Below are positions 30,557-41,359 of a DNA stretch of 64,000 nucleotides, piece by piece. Location of the stretch: NCBI RefSeq assembly GCF_019175285.1, contig NC_056525.1:131017874-131081873 (forward strand), in the 5' to 3' direction. The DNA is from Sceloporus undulatus. Lineage: Eukaryota > Chordata > Lepidosauria > Squamata > Phrynosomatidae. Numbering within the stretch: position 1 is the first letter of the stretch; every line of letters begins with the position of its first letter. Under the pieces are notes generated by a model. The model was not told the origin of the DNA. It made no database searches and saw only the letters and a list, made by a program, of their open reading frames with translations. The position numbers were made by a program, and so were the translations under genes.

Positions 30557-30718
30557 CAGTTGGCCCTCTGTTTTCACCATCCCCATGCAAATGGAGGCTT
30601 GCACATATTCAAGCCTCATAGGCTTGAAAGGGGTGCGCCCTCGGGCACTTCATTGGAAACAACAGATGTCGCCCCTCCGCAGATCCAAGAGTTAGGAGGG
30701 GGCGACTATATATGCATC
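30557..30718. mobile_element. Second TA-flanked MITE, adjacent
   Basis: CAGTTGGCCCTCTGTTTTCA at left. The right end GGAGGGGGCGACTA complements to TAGTCGCCCCCTCC, an imperfect partner. The interior differs from the Tigger-like copy just before it, so it is a separate subfamily. Confidence 0.6.
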
Positions 30719-30929
30719 CTTATTTATAATTGATGTAACTTATCTTACCTTCCATAAAAACAGATTATGGTACCTTTCTGTGACTTCTAGTCAGTCAGAC
30801 TTTCATTAGGCTGAGAAAGATACTTTGGGTTCATTGTCACTATTGCTGAGCATACGTACTTACTTCCTTATTTATTTATTTATTGATGGCACTCAGAAGC
30901 CAAGAGTCTCTCTATTGACTTGCAGGTAA

Positions 30930-31062
30930 CAGTGGCATTCAGATGTTGCTGAACTGCAACTCCTATCATCCCTCATCATTGACTACAGTGGCTAGAATTA
31001 CTGGAAGCTGCAGTCCAGCACCATCTGGAGTGTCAGAGTTGCACATTGGAGACCCCTTATCA
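30930..31062. mobile_element. hAT-like palindromic MITE, decayed
   Basis: TCAGATGTTGCTGAACTGCA and ACTCCTATCATCCC on the left pair with GAAGCTGCAGTCCAGCACCA and TCTGGAGTG on the right, the arrangement of a common lizard MITE. Ends are worn. Confidence 0.5.
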
Positions 31063-31189
31063 GCTGGAAGTTGAAAGAACAGTCAGCCAAGACAAGAGCC
31101 TCCACATTATTTTGCCTGCATTGTATGTTAGAAGTACTTTTGCCCTCTAGAGACTGGTAATGCCCAATATTTTCAGTTAAATTCATTGC

Positions 31190-33120
31190 TTTGTAGAGTG
31201 GGAAAGATCAATACTGCTTAGACATTGATGCTTATTCATAAACACGTCGGATACAAACATGCATTCCTACAAAACAAATACATGCGTGTTGGTTCTAGAT
31301 AGGTATTCACCTTCTCTGAAGCCAAAACAAAACGGAGAGAAGGATGAACCAATCACAGTGAACATGTAGGTGAGAAAAGTGTTCAAGATGAGGAGAAAAT
31401 ACAGACACAAGTCTAACAAGCAGCTGCCAGGAAGCAGGAAAGATGGCCTGCCAGAACCAAAGGAGTAGAACAGGATCATCAGAAACAAACATAATCTTCC
31501 TCATAGTCACTTTTGCACTTTTGCAGCCATTCTTACATTGGACCAACAACATTTGACTGGTTAGGTAAAAGGGGATGTCATGTTGGTCTGGTCTAGTGGT
31601 GTTATGGCTTTAGTCACATGAACTTGTGCTGCTAATCCTGTTAGAAGATGCCAGAGTGGAAGGGTGGTAGCCTAGCCACTAGAAGAGTTGGGTTGTAATT
31701 CAAAATTGCAGATCAAAAGCTCAAGAACTGATTATTTTATATGAAATTTAAGATTCAGATAATATTGAATGTGCCTATTGAGTGTGCATGTGCATACTCA
31801 TTGAACTCCAACATTTGCGTTAAATAGTCATGGACCTTTTCAGTATACATGATCCTAGGTCAGGTTGATCCTTTTCACAAAGCATGAGACCCTTTCTTCA
31901 AAGGCAATGGCTATTAAATATAAATCCAATTTATATTTTCTCAATTGTACCTGTTCTGGCACTTTGGATCAACTCATTCAGGTACCACTCGATTTCTCCT
32001 ATAGCTGTGCTTGCTATATTGTGCTTGTTTTTTGGATTAGCAAGAACACACTGTAGAACTGCTGCTATATTATCTTGTCAGGGAGCCAGAAGATAATGAT
32101 TCTGTTTAACCGCTAATATATGGCTTTGGGCATCCCAGCAACAGATCTAACCTGGAGTCCCCTTTGCTCTCTGTTATCCTCCCTCTCTCTGTCCTAAGAA
32201 AAATAGCACTGCCCATTTTACTTTGACTGTTCCTGAGTTTTTATATTTTGTGTATTTGTTTTTGTTTGGGGTTTTTGGCAAACTCTTCTGTGATCAAACG
32301 TCTTCTGTTCAAACTGTTTAAGGAGATCTGCTGCTTTGTGTAGTAGTTCTCAGGTTGGGGAGCAGCTGCTTGAGAAAGAGGACAAAAGTGCAATTTTAAT
32401 TAAAGGAATAAAGATTTGTTCTGATGTTGGAAGTAGTGTCGTTTGTTATCCAAGCTACCCTCACTATAGATGTGGTTGTGAGGATGGAGTCAATGCTGCA
32501 TTTGAACTGAGTGGAGTGGTGTTTGTCACAGATCCTTGGCTTGTCGTATTATTGGCACACATGCACCCAAAAAATCAACCTTTCTGTGTTTATTGTATTT
32601 CATGGTATTCAAAGCATTTTACATATTTTGAGTTGTAGCTGACACGATCTGCCTTCTCCAAGTGCAGAAACCAAGAGGGTAGGGATATATTTAGTAGAAA
32701 GTTGTTGCTATCCAACCTAGGAGAGCTGAATGATGATCGAATTTGTGGAGTAAGCCTGGATGCTTGCAAACTTCTTCCCTAAAGAAAGATAACCACCATG
32801 GGGAAAATGTGCTGCTCTCAAGTAGGTTGGGGAATCTTCTCTTGGTGAATGTTACATGTAGAAAAGTTACAAGGAGCGTGTCCCTCCATTTACAAACATG
32901 GTTGTGCATACTTGCAGATTTGAAAAAGGCTTGTGCTTGCAAAGGAAGAGGATGTCTTAGAATGGTGCATGAAAATGATTTCTATTTAAGCATGAGGGAG
33001 ATTGCATTTTCCCTGTGTATTCTGTAAAATAAGTTGATACCCTTTATAGATTGAAAATAAGTGCACAGAAGGGTGTGGGTAGAAGAGAGAAAAGTGCCTG
33101 AAAAACATTTTTCTTAATGG
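31190..33120. other. Low-repeat stretch, possibly UHMK1 3' UTR or conserved non-coding DNA
   Basis: No transposon family is recognised for nearly 2 kb, in contrast with the DNA on either side. Open frames (for example 32336-32638) have no family likeness. An AATAAAG hexamer occurs near 32407. Confidence 0.35.
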
Positions 33121-33127
33121 AACATGA

Positions 33128-33990
33128 CTCTCAGAATTATATGGTTGGAAGGGGCCTCATGGGCCATCAAGTCCAACCCCTTACTCAATGCAGGATCTCC
33201 AGCTAAACCATCCCCAGCAGGTGGACATCCAGCCTCATTTTGAAGACATCCAAAGAAGGAGATAACACCACTCTAGGTTCCATGGCTGAACTGTTCTTAC
33301 TGTCAAGATCCTTCTAATGTTCAATGGAAATCTCCTGTAAGTTAAAACCATTAGACCTGGTCCTACCTATAGGACAGCAAAGAACAAACCTGCCCTCTCT
33401 TCTCTGTGGTAGCCTTTGAGATATTTAAAGAGGGCAATGATAGCACCCCTCAATCTTCTCACCAAGCTGAACAAGCCCAGCCCCTTCAACCTTTCCTCAT
33501 ATATTTGTTCTCTATGCTTCTTATCCTTGTTGCCCTTCTCAGAACTTGCTCCAACTTGTCTATATTATTAAAATGAGATCCCCAGAACTGAATGAAGTCC
33601 TCCAATTAAGGCCTGGCCAGCACAGAATATAGTGGGACTATTATTTCCATTGACTTGGAAACTATGCTTGTATTTATGCAAGCATTTGTCTTCTCTAGTG
33701 AGCATCACACTGCTGGTTCATACAATTGACAGCGGGTCCTCGATATCCATGGGCTTGCCATCCATGGATTTAACCATACACAGGCTGAACAGGGGCACAT
33801 GCACGCTGCCGGACACGTGTCACACCTGCCATTAAAATCAATGGGACTTGAGGCCCTAGTTATTTTTTATCCACAGCAAGGTCTGGATATGTGTTCAAAA
33901 TTAATCCCTGACTGCTGAGTGATGTATCCCCCCATCTTATACCTGTGCATTTGGGTTTTGTGACCTAAATGTAAAATTTTGCATGTTACA
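33128..33990 (-). mobile_element. CR1 LINE 3' part, inverted, interrupted by a MITE
   Basis: Reads on the minus strand from a CR1 3' end (GGTTGGAAGGGGCCTCATGG at 33142) back through the segment AGATATTTAAAGAGGGC and the AATGAGATCCCCAGAACTG block to about 33725. It resumes at about 33900 with CCCCCATCTTATACCTGTGC. The middle is occupied by a Tigger-like piece. The subfamily differs from the 38457 copy. Confidence 0.85.
33728..33895 (+). mobile_element. Tigger-like MITE piece inside the CR1
   Basis: GACAGCGGGTCCTCGATATC and ATTAAAATCAATGGGACTTG are family words. The right end is not clearly resolved. CR1 sequence resumes after it. Confidence 0.55.
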
Positions 33991-34002
33991 GTTTGAGGAT
34001 TG

Positions 34003-34200
34003 CACTACGATTCTGGAGAAACCCAGCTTAGCCCACTGAATCCCACTGAGTGACCTTGGGCAAATCACATTCTCTTACCTTCACAGAAGACCAAGGCAAA
34101 CCCTCTCTGAACAAATCGTGCTGTGAAACCTCTGTGATAAGTTTATCTTAAGAGTCGTTATAAGTCGGAAATGACTTGAAGGCATACACCAGAACAACAA
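34003..34200 (+). repeat. tRNA-derived SINE with MIR-like core
   Basis: ACTGAGTGACCTTGGGCAAA, CTCTCTGAACAAATC, TAAGTCGGAAATGACTTGAA and a tail ending ACAACAA. The tRNA-like head is worn or missing. Confidence 0.85.
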
Positions 34201-34256
34201 TTCTAGTGAAATTCATTCTACCCAATTGTCTAGTTCCCACGGCAAGACCTTGTTTT

Positions 34257-34376
34257 GGACCCGGCCGGCTAGGCCCCGCATGGCTCTTTCCGCCGCTGAA
34301 GGAGGCCTCACTGCAGCGAGGCCTCCTTCTTTGGGACCCAGCCGGCTAGGCCCCACACAGCAGAGGCAGCAGTGGG
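34257..34376. repeat. Left arm of GC-rich inverted repeat
   Basis: About 120 bases (with CGGCTAGGCCCCGCATGGC, GAAGGAGGCCTC and CTCCTTCTTTGGGACCCAGC) that recur as a reverse complement at 35530-35647. The two arms face each other across a CR1. The GC-rich tract continues to about 34550 on this side only. Confidence 0.8.
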
Positions 34377-34610
34377 GGAGAGGCCTTGTCGCAGTGCCAG
34401 CCTCCCTCCCGGGGCCCAGCAGATGGCACTGTAGGCCGTGCCCCAAATTCCTTCCAAGCTCAGCTAGGCCTCGCATGCCGCCACTGCTGCAGCACTGCTG
34501 GCACAGGACTCAGGTGGCAGGAGCCAGGACAAGCTCCTAACCTGGGCCAGAACATTCACAAATAGCTAAAAAACGTGAATGTCCCGGGAGAATCCGAGAT
34601 ATGGCAACTC

Positions 34611-35525
34611 TAGATGGGGGACACTTGGCTTAACAAGACTACATGTGAAAGGGATCTAGGAGTCCTAGTAGACCACAAGTTGAACATGAGTCAACAGTGT
34701 GATGCGGCAGCTAAAAAAGCGAATGCGATTCTAGGCTGCATGTAACAGAGGTCTAGATCAAGGGAAGTAATAGTGCCACTCTATTCTGTTTTCATCAGAT
34801 CTCACCTTGAATACTGTGTCCAGTTCTGGGCACCACAATTCAAAAAGGATGTGGACAAGCTAGCGGGTGTCCAAAGGAGAGTGACAAAAATAGTGAAGGG
34901 TCTACGCCTTATGGGTAGTGGTAAAACAGACAGCCCAAAAAGGACAGATTGGAGTTGCCTTGGAGTTTCTTGCCCTGGAGCGCAGCGAAAAGATTTGTGC
35001 TGCCCCAATCCACCTTGCCACTGTGGTCCTGGATAACACTCTGAAAAGAAGTGTTTTTTTCAGAGTGGCTTTTCAAGGTTGGGAGAGTTTCTGGATGGCT
35101 TGGGGACGTGTGTCGTGTGATCACCATGCCCTCAAGCCACCCAGAAGCAGTCTTATTATGCCCATCTGTTTCGCCCATTAGCAAGCTGGCTATATTTAGC
35201 CCAGAGAAGAGATAGTTAAGATTTATATGATGGCCTTTTATTTTAAAGGGTGTTATATTGAGGATGGAGCAAGCTTGTTTTCTGCTGCTCCCGCGAATAG
35301 GACCCGGAACAATGAAAGCAAACTACAGGAAAAGAGATTCCATCTCAACATTAGGAGGAACTTCCTGACAGTAAGGGCTGTTTGAAAGTGGAACACACTC
35401 CCTTGGAGAGTGGTGGAGTCTCTAAACAGAGGCTGGATGGTCATCTGTTGGGGATACTTTGATTGAGAGTTCCTGCATGGCAGAGGTTTGGACTGGATGG
35501 CCCTTGTAGTCTCTTCCAGAGGTTT
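34611..35525 (+). mobile_element. CR1 LINE C-terminal/3' part, interrupted
   Basis: Starts GATGGGGGACACTTGGCTTA, contains [20 protein letters not shown]-coding sequence near 34805-34860, breaks at about 34912, resumes at 35198 with the AGCCCAGAGAAGAG block, and runs to GATGGCCCTTGTAGTCTC near 35515. The usual ATTCTATG tail is absent, and the right GC-rich arm follows at once. Confidence 0.9.
34913..35192. mobile_element. MITE inside the CR1
   Basis: Ends GGTAAAACAGACAGCCCAAA and the complement of TAATGGGCGAAACAGATGGG. About 280 bases without coding capacity, bounded on both sides by CR1 sequence. Superfamily not determined. Confidence 0.65.
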
Positions 35526-35529
35526 CACT

Positions 35530-35647
35530 CCTCCACTGCGCAGGGCCTAGCCAGCTGGCTGGGTCCCAAAGAAGGAGGCCTTGCCATGGCGAGTCCTCCT
35601 TCAGTGGTGGGAAGAGCCGCGCGGGGCCTAGCCGGCTGACCGGATCC
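35530..35647. repeat. Right arm of GC-rich inverted repeat
   Basis: Reverse complement of 34257-34376 at about 85% by eye: GGGTCCCAAAGAAGGAGGCC, GGCGAGTCCTCCTTCAG and GCGGGGCCTAGCCGGCTG. A second shorter repeat of the same words (CAACTGGCTGGGCCCC) extends to about 35695. Confidence 0.8.
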
Positions 35648-35965
35648 CAGAGAAGGAGACTGCCGCTGGGCTCCAACTGGCTGGGCCCCAAGAAAATAGA
35701 GGAGGACGCCACAGCTTAGTCTCACAGGTAAGATCTCTATTTTTATTCTACTTCCTTAAATGTATTTTATTATGTTTGTTGTGTGCTTTCTGTCTAGGAA
35801 GAATGTTTTCTGTAAATAAGGATTTATATTAATTGTTTTAAAAATATTATTTTTGGTTGTGTATCCTACATTCTTGAATAGCCTACATTTTGTGCGAAGT
35901 TTGTCCTACATTTTTTCTACATTTTGTCCCGGTTTCGTGGTGGCAAATTATGGCTACCCTACCCC

Positions 35966-36165
35966 CATCTTGTATTATGCATTTCATTTTTTTTTCTGCC
36001 TAAGTGTAGTACCTTACATTTCTTCATGTTGATATTCATGTTAGTTTTGGCCTAGCACTGCATCCAGGACAGAACCCTGTGGCACCCCACTGGTCACTTC
36101 TCTCCAAGATGAAGAAGAGCCATTGCTGATCATCCTTTGGGTTCAGCTGTTTAACCAACATTAGG
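35966..36165 (-). mobile_element. CR1 fragment, inverted
   Basis: CCCCATCTTGTATTATGC, AAGTGTAGTACCTTACATTT and CCCTGTGGCACCCCACTGGT are the reverse complement of the CR1 ORF2 region around the FADD box to downstream. It partly repeats sequence also present at 33900-33990, so it is a separate insertion or a duplication. Confidence 0.8.
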
Positions 36166-36169
36166 GGAA

Positions 36170-36565
36170 GGTAATTACACTTAAACATAACAATTTCTGA
36201 TGGTGAATGGTCAAAACTTTGGAGATCTTCTCCCTTTAAATCCAGATCAGCTTCACTTAAAGAATGCTCCTTGAAATTGATGCACTAATGGCACCTTACT
36301 CCAGTTAAGTTAGCAAGAATTACAAGCAATATGGCTCACAAGTCATGGAGGGGTTGTTATTGTATATTTTTACACATGTGGTTACATTGTGACAATTTAG
36401 CCAAACAATTAGACCATAGAAAAGGAAGTAATGAATGGAGTATGAATGGTAGAGGCTATATGTTTGGTAGTTATCTGAATAGAAGAATATAGTGTTTTGT
36501 TTGAATTGATTGTAATGTAAGTAGGCAATTTATATGAATGTGAATGAATTGTAAACTGTCTTTGG
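36170..36565. other. Nothing recognised
   Basis: AT-rich DNA without exon-like frames or a clear repeat family. Confidence 0.4.
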
Positions 36566-36567
36566 TT

Positions 36568-37001
36568 GCCGTATATATTCATCTATAAAATTTATGCCCA
36601 AAAATTGACCTCAAAATCCCAGGTCGACTTATTTACGAGTCAGTATGATAATATGATCTCAGCTGTTTCAGATTTCCCCATGTAGTTGGGAGAGAGTTTC
36701 TTTTTCTCTTGAACCAAGCAGAAAGAGTCCTGGGTGATTGATTGCTGTCAAACAAACAAACAGAGTCTCTCTCTCTCTCTCCCCCACCCAAGCTTACCAC
36801 TGCTGTCTGGGGAGTCAAGCGTGAAACCAAAGTTGAAACACTGAAGCAAAAAGCCTCAGGTAGAGTCCCTCTTGCTGTGTACACACATACACACACTAAA
36901 GGAGCCTCCAAATTTTACCCTTAACTTATACACAGGCCATGGCAAAATCTATAATTTGGCCCCCAAAACCTGCCCTTGACTTATAGTCAAGTATATACAG
37001 T
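36568..37001. mobile_element. TIR element with GTATATA ends
   Basis: CCGTATATATTCATCTATAA at left pairs with the complement of CTGTATATACTTGACTATAA at right, and the subterminal CCTCAAAATCCCAGGTCGAC and CCCTTGACTTATAG words belong to a widespread amniote family. The interior carries CT and CA microsatellites (36767-36783, 36881-36897). Non-autonomous. Confidence 0.75.
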
Positions 37002-37275
37002 ATATGTTTTTTTTAATTTTTATGGAAACATTAATAAAAAATTTAAAAAGAAAGTAATTCTTTTTCATCAATTTTACAAACACAGTGGCTGGCACCCATA
37101 GCACTAGGAATGACAACTGGAAGCTGGATTTGCAAACTTCCACCTACCAGCCATTTTGTGATATACACACAGAGGCGTAAATTCTTGTGTTAGTCTTGAA
37201 AAGAGCAGAGCCATTGATTTAATTCTTCTTATAGAGGTTGACTCACTATTCAACAATGTATTGAATGGGTCTACT

Positions 37276-37660
37276 CTAATTGGTACTAACCAAGTGGAGG
37301 AGGATCCATGGCCAGATCCCGAGGAGATGGAGGACCAGAGGAGAAGGCCAACGGACCTTGACAGCCCCTGCTGCCGCCGGGCCCCCAGCAGCCAAGCAGA
37401 CAGATAGAGGGAAGGAGGGGAGGGGAGGAGAAAGGAGGAGGATAAGGAAGGATGGAGGGAGGGAAGAAGGGAAGAGGTATGGCTGTGAGTGGTTGGAGGG
37501 ACCCATGGCCAGAGAGGCCATGCAGCCAGGCTGTCAAAACAGGCATGCAGATTCCTGAACCGAATCCTAAAACTGGTACAAACGTAGTGGGAACTACTGT
37601 GTTTGCTGAACCGGTTTCAGGAATCAGTTCAGGAACTGGATCGAAAGGTAAATGGGAATG
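37276..37660. repeat. Purine-rich low-complexity tract in a GC-rich block
   Basis: GGAAGGAGGGGAGGGGAGG-type sequence at 37400-37475 within a GC-richer stretch that ends in repeated GAACCG and GGAACTGG words. Open frames on both strands are composition artefacts. Probably an unclassified repeat. Confidence 0.5.
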
Positions 37661-38047
37661 GGCCCTAAGTGCCTTGCAACCAGATTTAGACTGAATTATA
37701 TGTGCATTAATTTAAAATTTGTGTCTGCTACATTAATGTTCCAAATGCTGAGAAATGCAGAAATATATTCCTAAAAATGACAGCCATTTCCTTTTGCAAG
37801 TGTGCCACAAAGGAAACTTCAGAATGAGGTACTCAAAATCACTAGGAAAAGAGGATTATAAAAAGCACAGTAAAAAAAAATTACAGCAGAGGGTTTTATT
37901 GTATTTTGTAGGTACTGTTAATCTCTGGCTTGCTTCAGAATTGAGTACAAACTCGTAATCAACTGTATACATGGTTTTGATTCTTGAACCAACATACTGA
38001 GATCCAGAAGTCATGTGGTGAAGATGCTCTAGTCAGAGTGGTTCTCT

Positions 38048-38182
38048 CATTGGCTGGCTGTCTTTCAGGCTGGGTTGTCATGTGACTGCCTGTCTGTGCC
38101 TGCTGTACAGGTGAGAGGATGTTCTGCACAGCAAGTGTAGACAGGCAGACACATGACAACTATGTCCAGCCAGCCCCTTGGC
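38048..38182. repeat. Imperfect inverted repeat, ~60-bp arms
   Basis: TTGTCATGTGACTGCCTGTC (38073) is mirrored by GACAGGCAGACACATGACAA (38140), and the outer GGCTGGCTGTC pairs with GTCCAGCCAGCC. The centre is about CAGGTGAGAGGATG. May be a small MITE. Confidence 0.75.
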
Positions 38183-38456
38183 TCCAGCAGGGGACTCTTT
38201 GCTCTGCGTTTTACAGGACTGACTTCTTTGCAGGGAAAGGCCATACAAAAGTAAACTCGAACACATTAGGGAGCTGTCAAACAAAAAAAGACATTTATTT
38301 TATTCAGAAAATGTGTTTTCACATTATTATTTTTATTTTCCTGGCATGTATACAAGATGACAACGAAACAAAATATGTAGCCCAAACACAGGTCAAAAAA
38401 ACAATTTTGAATCCTGTGTAAAAGATTGCATGCAGGCCTCATACCCCGCCTGCACA

Positions 38457-39446
38457 AATCATAGAATCATAGAATCGAAAGTTGGAAGAGACCACAAGGA
38501 CCATCCAGTCCAACCCCCTGCCATGCAGGAAATCTCAATCAAAGCATCCCTGACAGATGATCATCCAGCCTCTGCTTAAAGACCTCCAAAGGAGATTCCA
38601 CTACACTCCGAGGAAGTGTGTTCCACTGTCGAACAGTCCTTACTGTCAGGAGGTTCCTCCTAATGTTGAGGTGGAATCTCTTTTCCTGCAGCTTGGATCC
38701 ATTGTTCCTGGTCCTGTTCTCTGGAGCAGCAGAAAACAATCTTGCTCCCTCCTCAATATGACATCCCTTCAAATATTTAAATAGGGCTATCATATCACCT
38801 CTTAACCTTCTCTTCTCCAGGCTAAACATCCCCAGCTCCCTAAGTCGTTCCTCATAGGACGTGGTTTCCAGACCATTTTAGTCGCCCTCCTTTAGACACA
38901 TTCCAGTTTCTCAATGTCCTTTTTGAATTGTGGTGCCCAGAATTGGACACAATATTCCAGGTGGGGCCTGACCAGAGCAGAGTACAGTGGCACTATTAGT
39001 TCTCTTGATGTAGACACTATACTTTTATTGATGCAGCCTAAAATTGCATTGGCCTTTTTAGCTGCCGCATCGCACTGTTGACTCATGTTCAACTTGTGCT
39101 AAGATCCCTTTCATATGTAGTTTCATTCAGCCAGGTGTCCCCCTTCGTATATCTGTGCATTTTATTTTTCTGCCCTAAGTGCAGTACCTTACATTTCTCC
39201 GTGTTGAATTTCATTTTGTTAGCTTTGGCCCAGCATTCTAGTCTATTCAGGTCATTTTTGAATGTTGATCCTGTCCTCTGGAGTATTAACTATTCCTCCT
39301 AATTTGGTGTCATCTGCAAATTTGATAAGTATGCCCCCAATTCTGTCATCCAAGTCATTGATAAAGATGTTGAATAGCACTGGGCCCAGGACAGAGCCCT
39401 GTGGGACCCCACTGGTCAAATCTCTATGACTGTACGATTCAGCTCT
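38457..39446 (-). mobile_element. CR1 LINE, ~990 bp, well preserved 3' part
   Basis: On the minus strand the copy ends in ATAGAATCATAGAATC-type tail (38460-38476). It encodes segments such as FSLEKRRLRGDMIALFKYLK, RLFSAAPENRTRNNGSKLQE and [20 protein letters not shown]. The 5' break is in the RT domain near the TSGVPQ region (GGGACCCCACTGGTC at 39400). It is one of the youngest LINE copies in the window. Confidence 0.95.
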
Positions 39447-39448
39447 TG

Positions 39449-39479
39449 CAAAGAAAGAAAGAAAGAAAGAAAGAAAGAA
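39449..39479. repeat. (GAAA)n microsatellite
   Basis: About eight GAAA units directly at the broken 5' end of the CR1. Confidence 0.95.
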
Positions 39480-39620
39480 TGTTCAGATATATGATATGTT
39501 CAAATAACAGAAGGAAATAATGTCCTGAGTATAGGCATGGTTAAAAATAAAAAATAATAATGTTATGTGTATAAAAGTTGCCATTCCAATGGACAGTTGT
39601 TAACCCCACATGCTCAAGCA

Positions 39621-39678
<58 letters not shown>
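39621..39678. repeat. (ATT)n microsatellite
   Basis: About nineteen uninterrupted ATT units. Confidence 0.98.
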
Positions 39679-39880
39679 TGTACACAGAGGAGAAACATTA
39701 AATTCTCAAATTCAGTAAAGTCTTACTATTTCCCAAAAATGTAGAAACAAGTAGTACAGGAAAAATTTTGATATTTCAAAATATCCAATTGTTCCTCTGT
39801 ACCTTTATTAGACTTTGCAACCTTTGCATGTCTACGCTCACTCATTGTTAGTTTGGATGTTAGTTTACAGGAGTATAGAT

Positions 39881-40128
39881 AGCCAGCATGGTGGAGTGGT
39901 TTAAACATTCAACTAGGACTCTGGAGAAAAGGGTTGAAACATTCACTTGGCCATGGAAACCTACTGGGTAACCTTGGGTCACACCCTCTCAGCCTCAGAG
40001 GAAAGGCAAAGTCAAACCACCTCTGAGCAAATTTTGCCAAGGAAAACCCACAATAGGTTNNNNNNNNNNCGCCTTAGGGCACCATACATCATAAACAACT
40101 TGAAGGCATACAATAACAACAACAATCT
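39881..40128 (+). repeat. tRNA-derived SINE with MIR-like core, containing a gap
   Basis: Complete order: head AGCCAGCATGGTGGAGTGG, CTGGAGAAAAGGGTTGAAAC, ACTGGGTAACCTTGGGTCAC, CTCTGAGCAAATTTTGCCAA, then ten N at 40060-40069, then GCCTTAGGGCACCATACATC, AACTTGAAGGCATACAATAA and (AAC)n. One of the best copies in the window. Confidence 0.92.
40060..40069. other. Assembly gap (10 N)
   Basis: Ten N inside a SINE whose sequence continues on both sides in the expected order, so little or no sequence may really be missing. Confidence 0.99.
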
Positions 40129-40489
40129 CGTTACTGTGATTTTCTGTTTGTGAGGCTTTTTCCACCCACTCTTTCATCTTACATTACTCAAATCAGTAGC
40201 CATTTTCTTCTCTCTCTTCCATTGGAACATGCATTTCATTATGACAAGTTTTGTAAATAAAGCTAATTTTATACATTTTACATGGAGGACTAAGTTTCTT
40301 TCTGTGCTAGACCCTGCGTAAATGGGTGAACATGGGACTGGTTTCTGCCTTGCCAATTTGAGATCCAGCATTATCACTCTCATTGTTCCACATATTATTA
40401 GGGACAGGTATGAGTAGTCAACTAAATTGTCCAGGATTTATTTCCTTCTGTATATTTTTACAGGTTTTTCCCCCCTTCACTGCCCCCCT

Positions 40490-40942
40490 AAAACACACAC
40501 ACACACACACTACCTAGATTTCCCTCCCCACCTTTTTTTGGCTGGGGGGGGTACTGAGTTTTCTTGAATTTCTAACCAAGTTAATGATAATTAGCAAATG
40601 ACAGGATTGTTATTAGGAAAGCTATAAGACTTACTAGTCATAATTATCAGGAAATGAGAGATAGGGTTAAAGATGCATGCAAAACCCAAAATGTTTATGA
40701 GTGCCTTGAAACAGATAAATCAGGAGGAGATGATGCTGTTGTTTGGTAGGGAAAGATTTCTGTAGTACAGGATACACACTGTGGCTGACAAATTCATAAT
40801 TTAGGATTACATATCTGTAACTCTGCACATTTACACAATATACACAATGTGCAGGTTCTGATATTATAAAACTAGAAGTGGCCATCCAGCCACTAGCTAG
40901 GAAAGCCTGGAGTGGAGTGTGTGTGTGTGTGTGTGTGTGTGT
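40490..40942. repeat. CA and GT microsatellites
   Basis: An ACAC run at about 40492-40511 and a GT run at about 40917-40942 enclose unremarkable sequence. Confidence 0.9.
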
Positions 40943-41107
40943 AAAAGAAATTAACCTTCGCTGTCCAGAGTATGTCCACCTTCATGTAACATCTAAGAAT
41001 GATGGTCTGGAATCCTGTTAGAGAGGTACATCTTCATAAGTGGATGTACATCTGAGAGAATCAGAATTGGGCAGTTCCATAATGTCTGTAGAGGGCTGCT
41101 ATTATCT

Positions 41108-41352
41108 TACTACGTAGCAGAGCCAACAGTATGGCATAATTCTTTTAGTGTTTGACTATGACTCTGGAGACCAGGGTTCAGTTTCCAGCTCAGCCATGAA
41201 ACTCACTGGGTGACCTTGGGCAAGTCACGTGCTCTAATGTGGGGAAGCCAATGGCAAACCTCATCTGAACAAACCTTGCAAAGAAAGCCCCATGATAAGG
41301 TTGCCTTAGAGTCATCATAAATCAGGAACGACTTGAAGGCACACAACAACAA
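41108..41352 (+). repeat. tRNA-derived SINE with MIR-like core, full length
   Basis: Runs from AGAGCCAACAGTATGGCATA through GGAGACCAGGGTTCAGTTTC, CTGGGTGACCTTGGGCAAGT, TCATCTGAACAAACC, GATAAGGTTGCCTTAGAGTC and CGACTTGAAGGCACACAACA to (AAC)n. The GGTTC box-B-like and MIR-like core words are clear. Confidence 0.93.
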
Positions 41353-41359
41353 ACTGCTC

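Noticed and set aside
32336-32638. 100-codon plus-strand frame downstream of UHMK1
   Set aside because: No recognisable domain, splice context or codon bias; likely UTR or intergenic.
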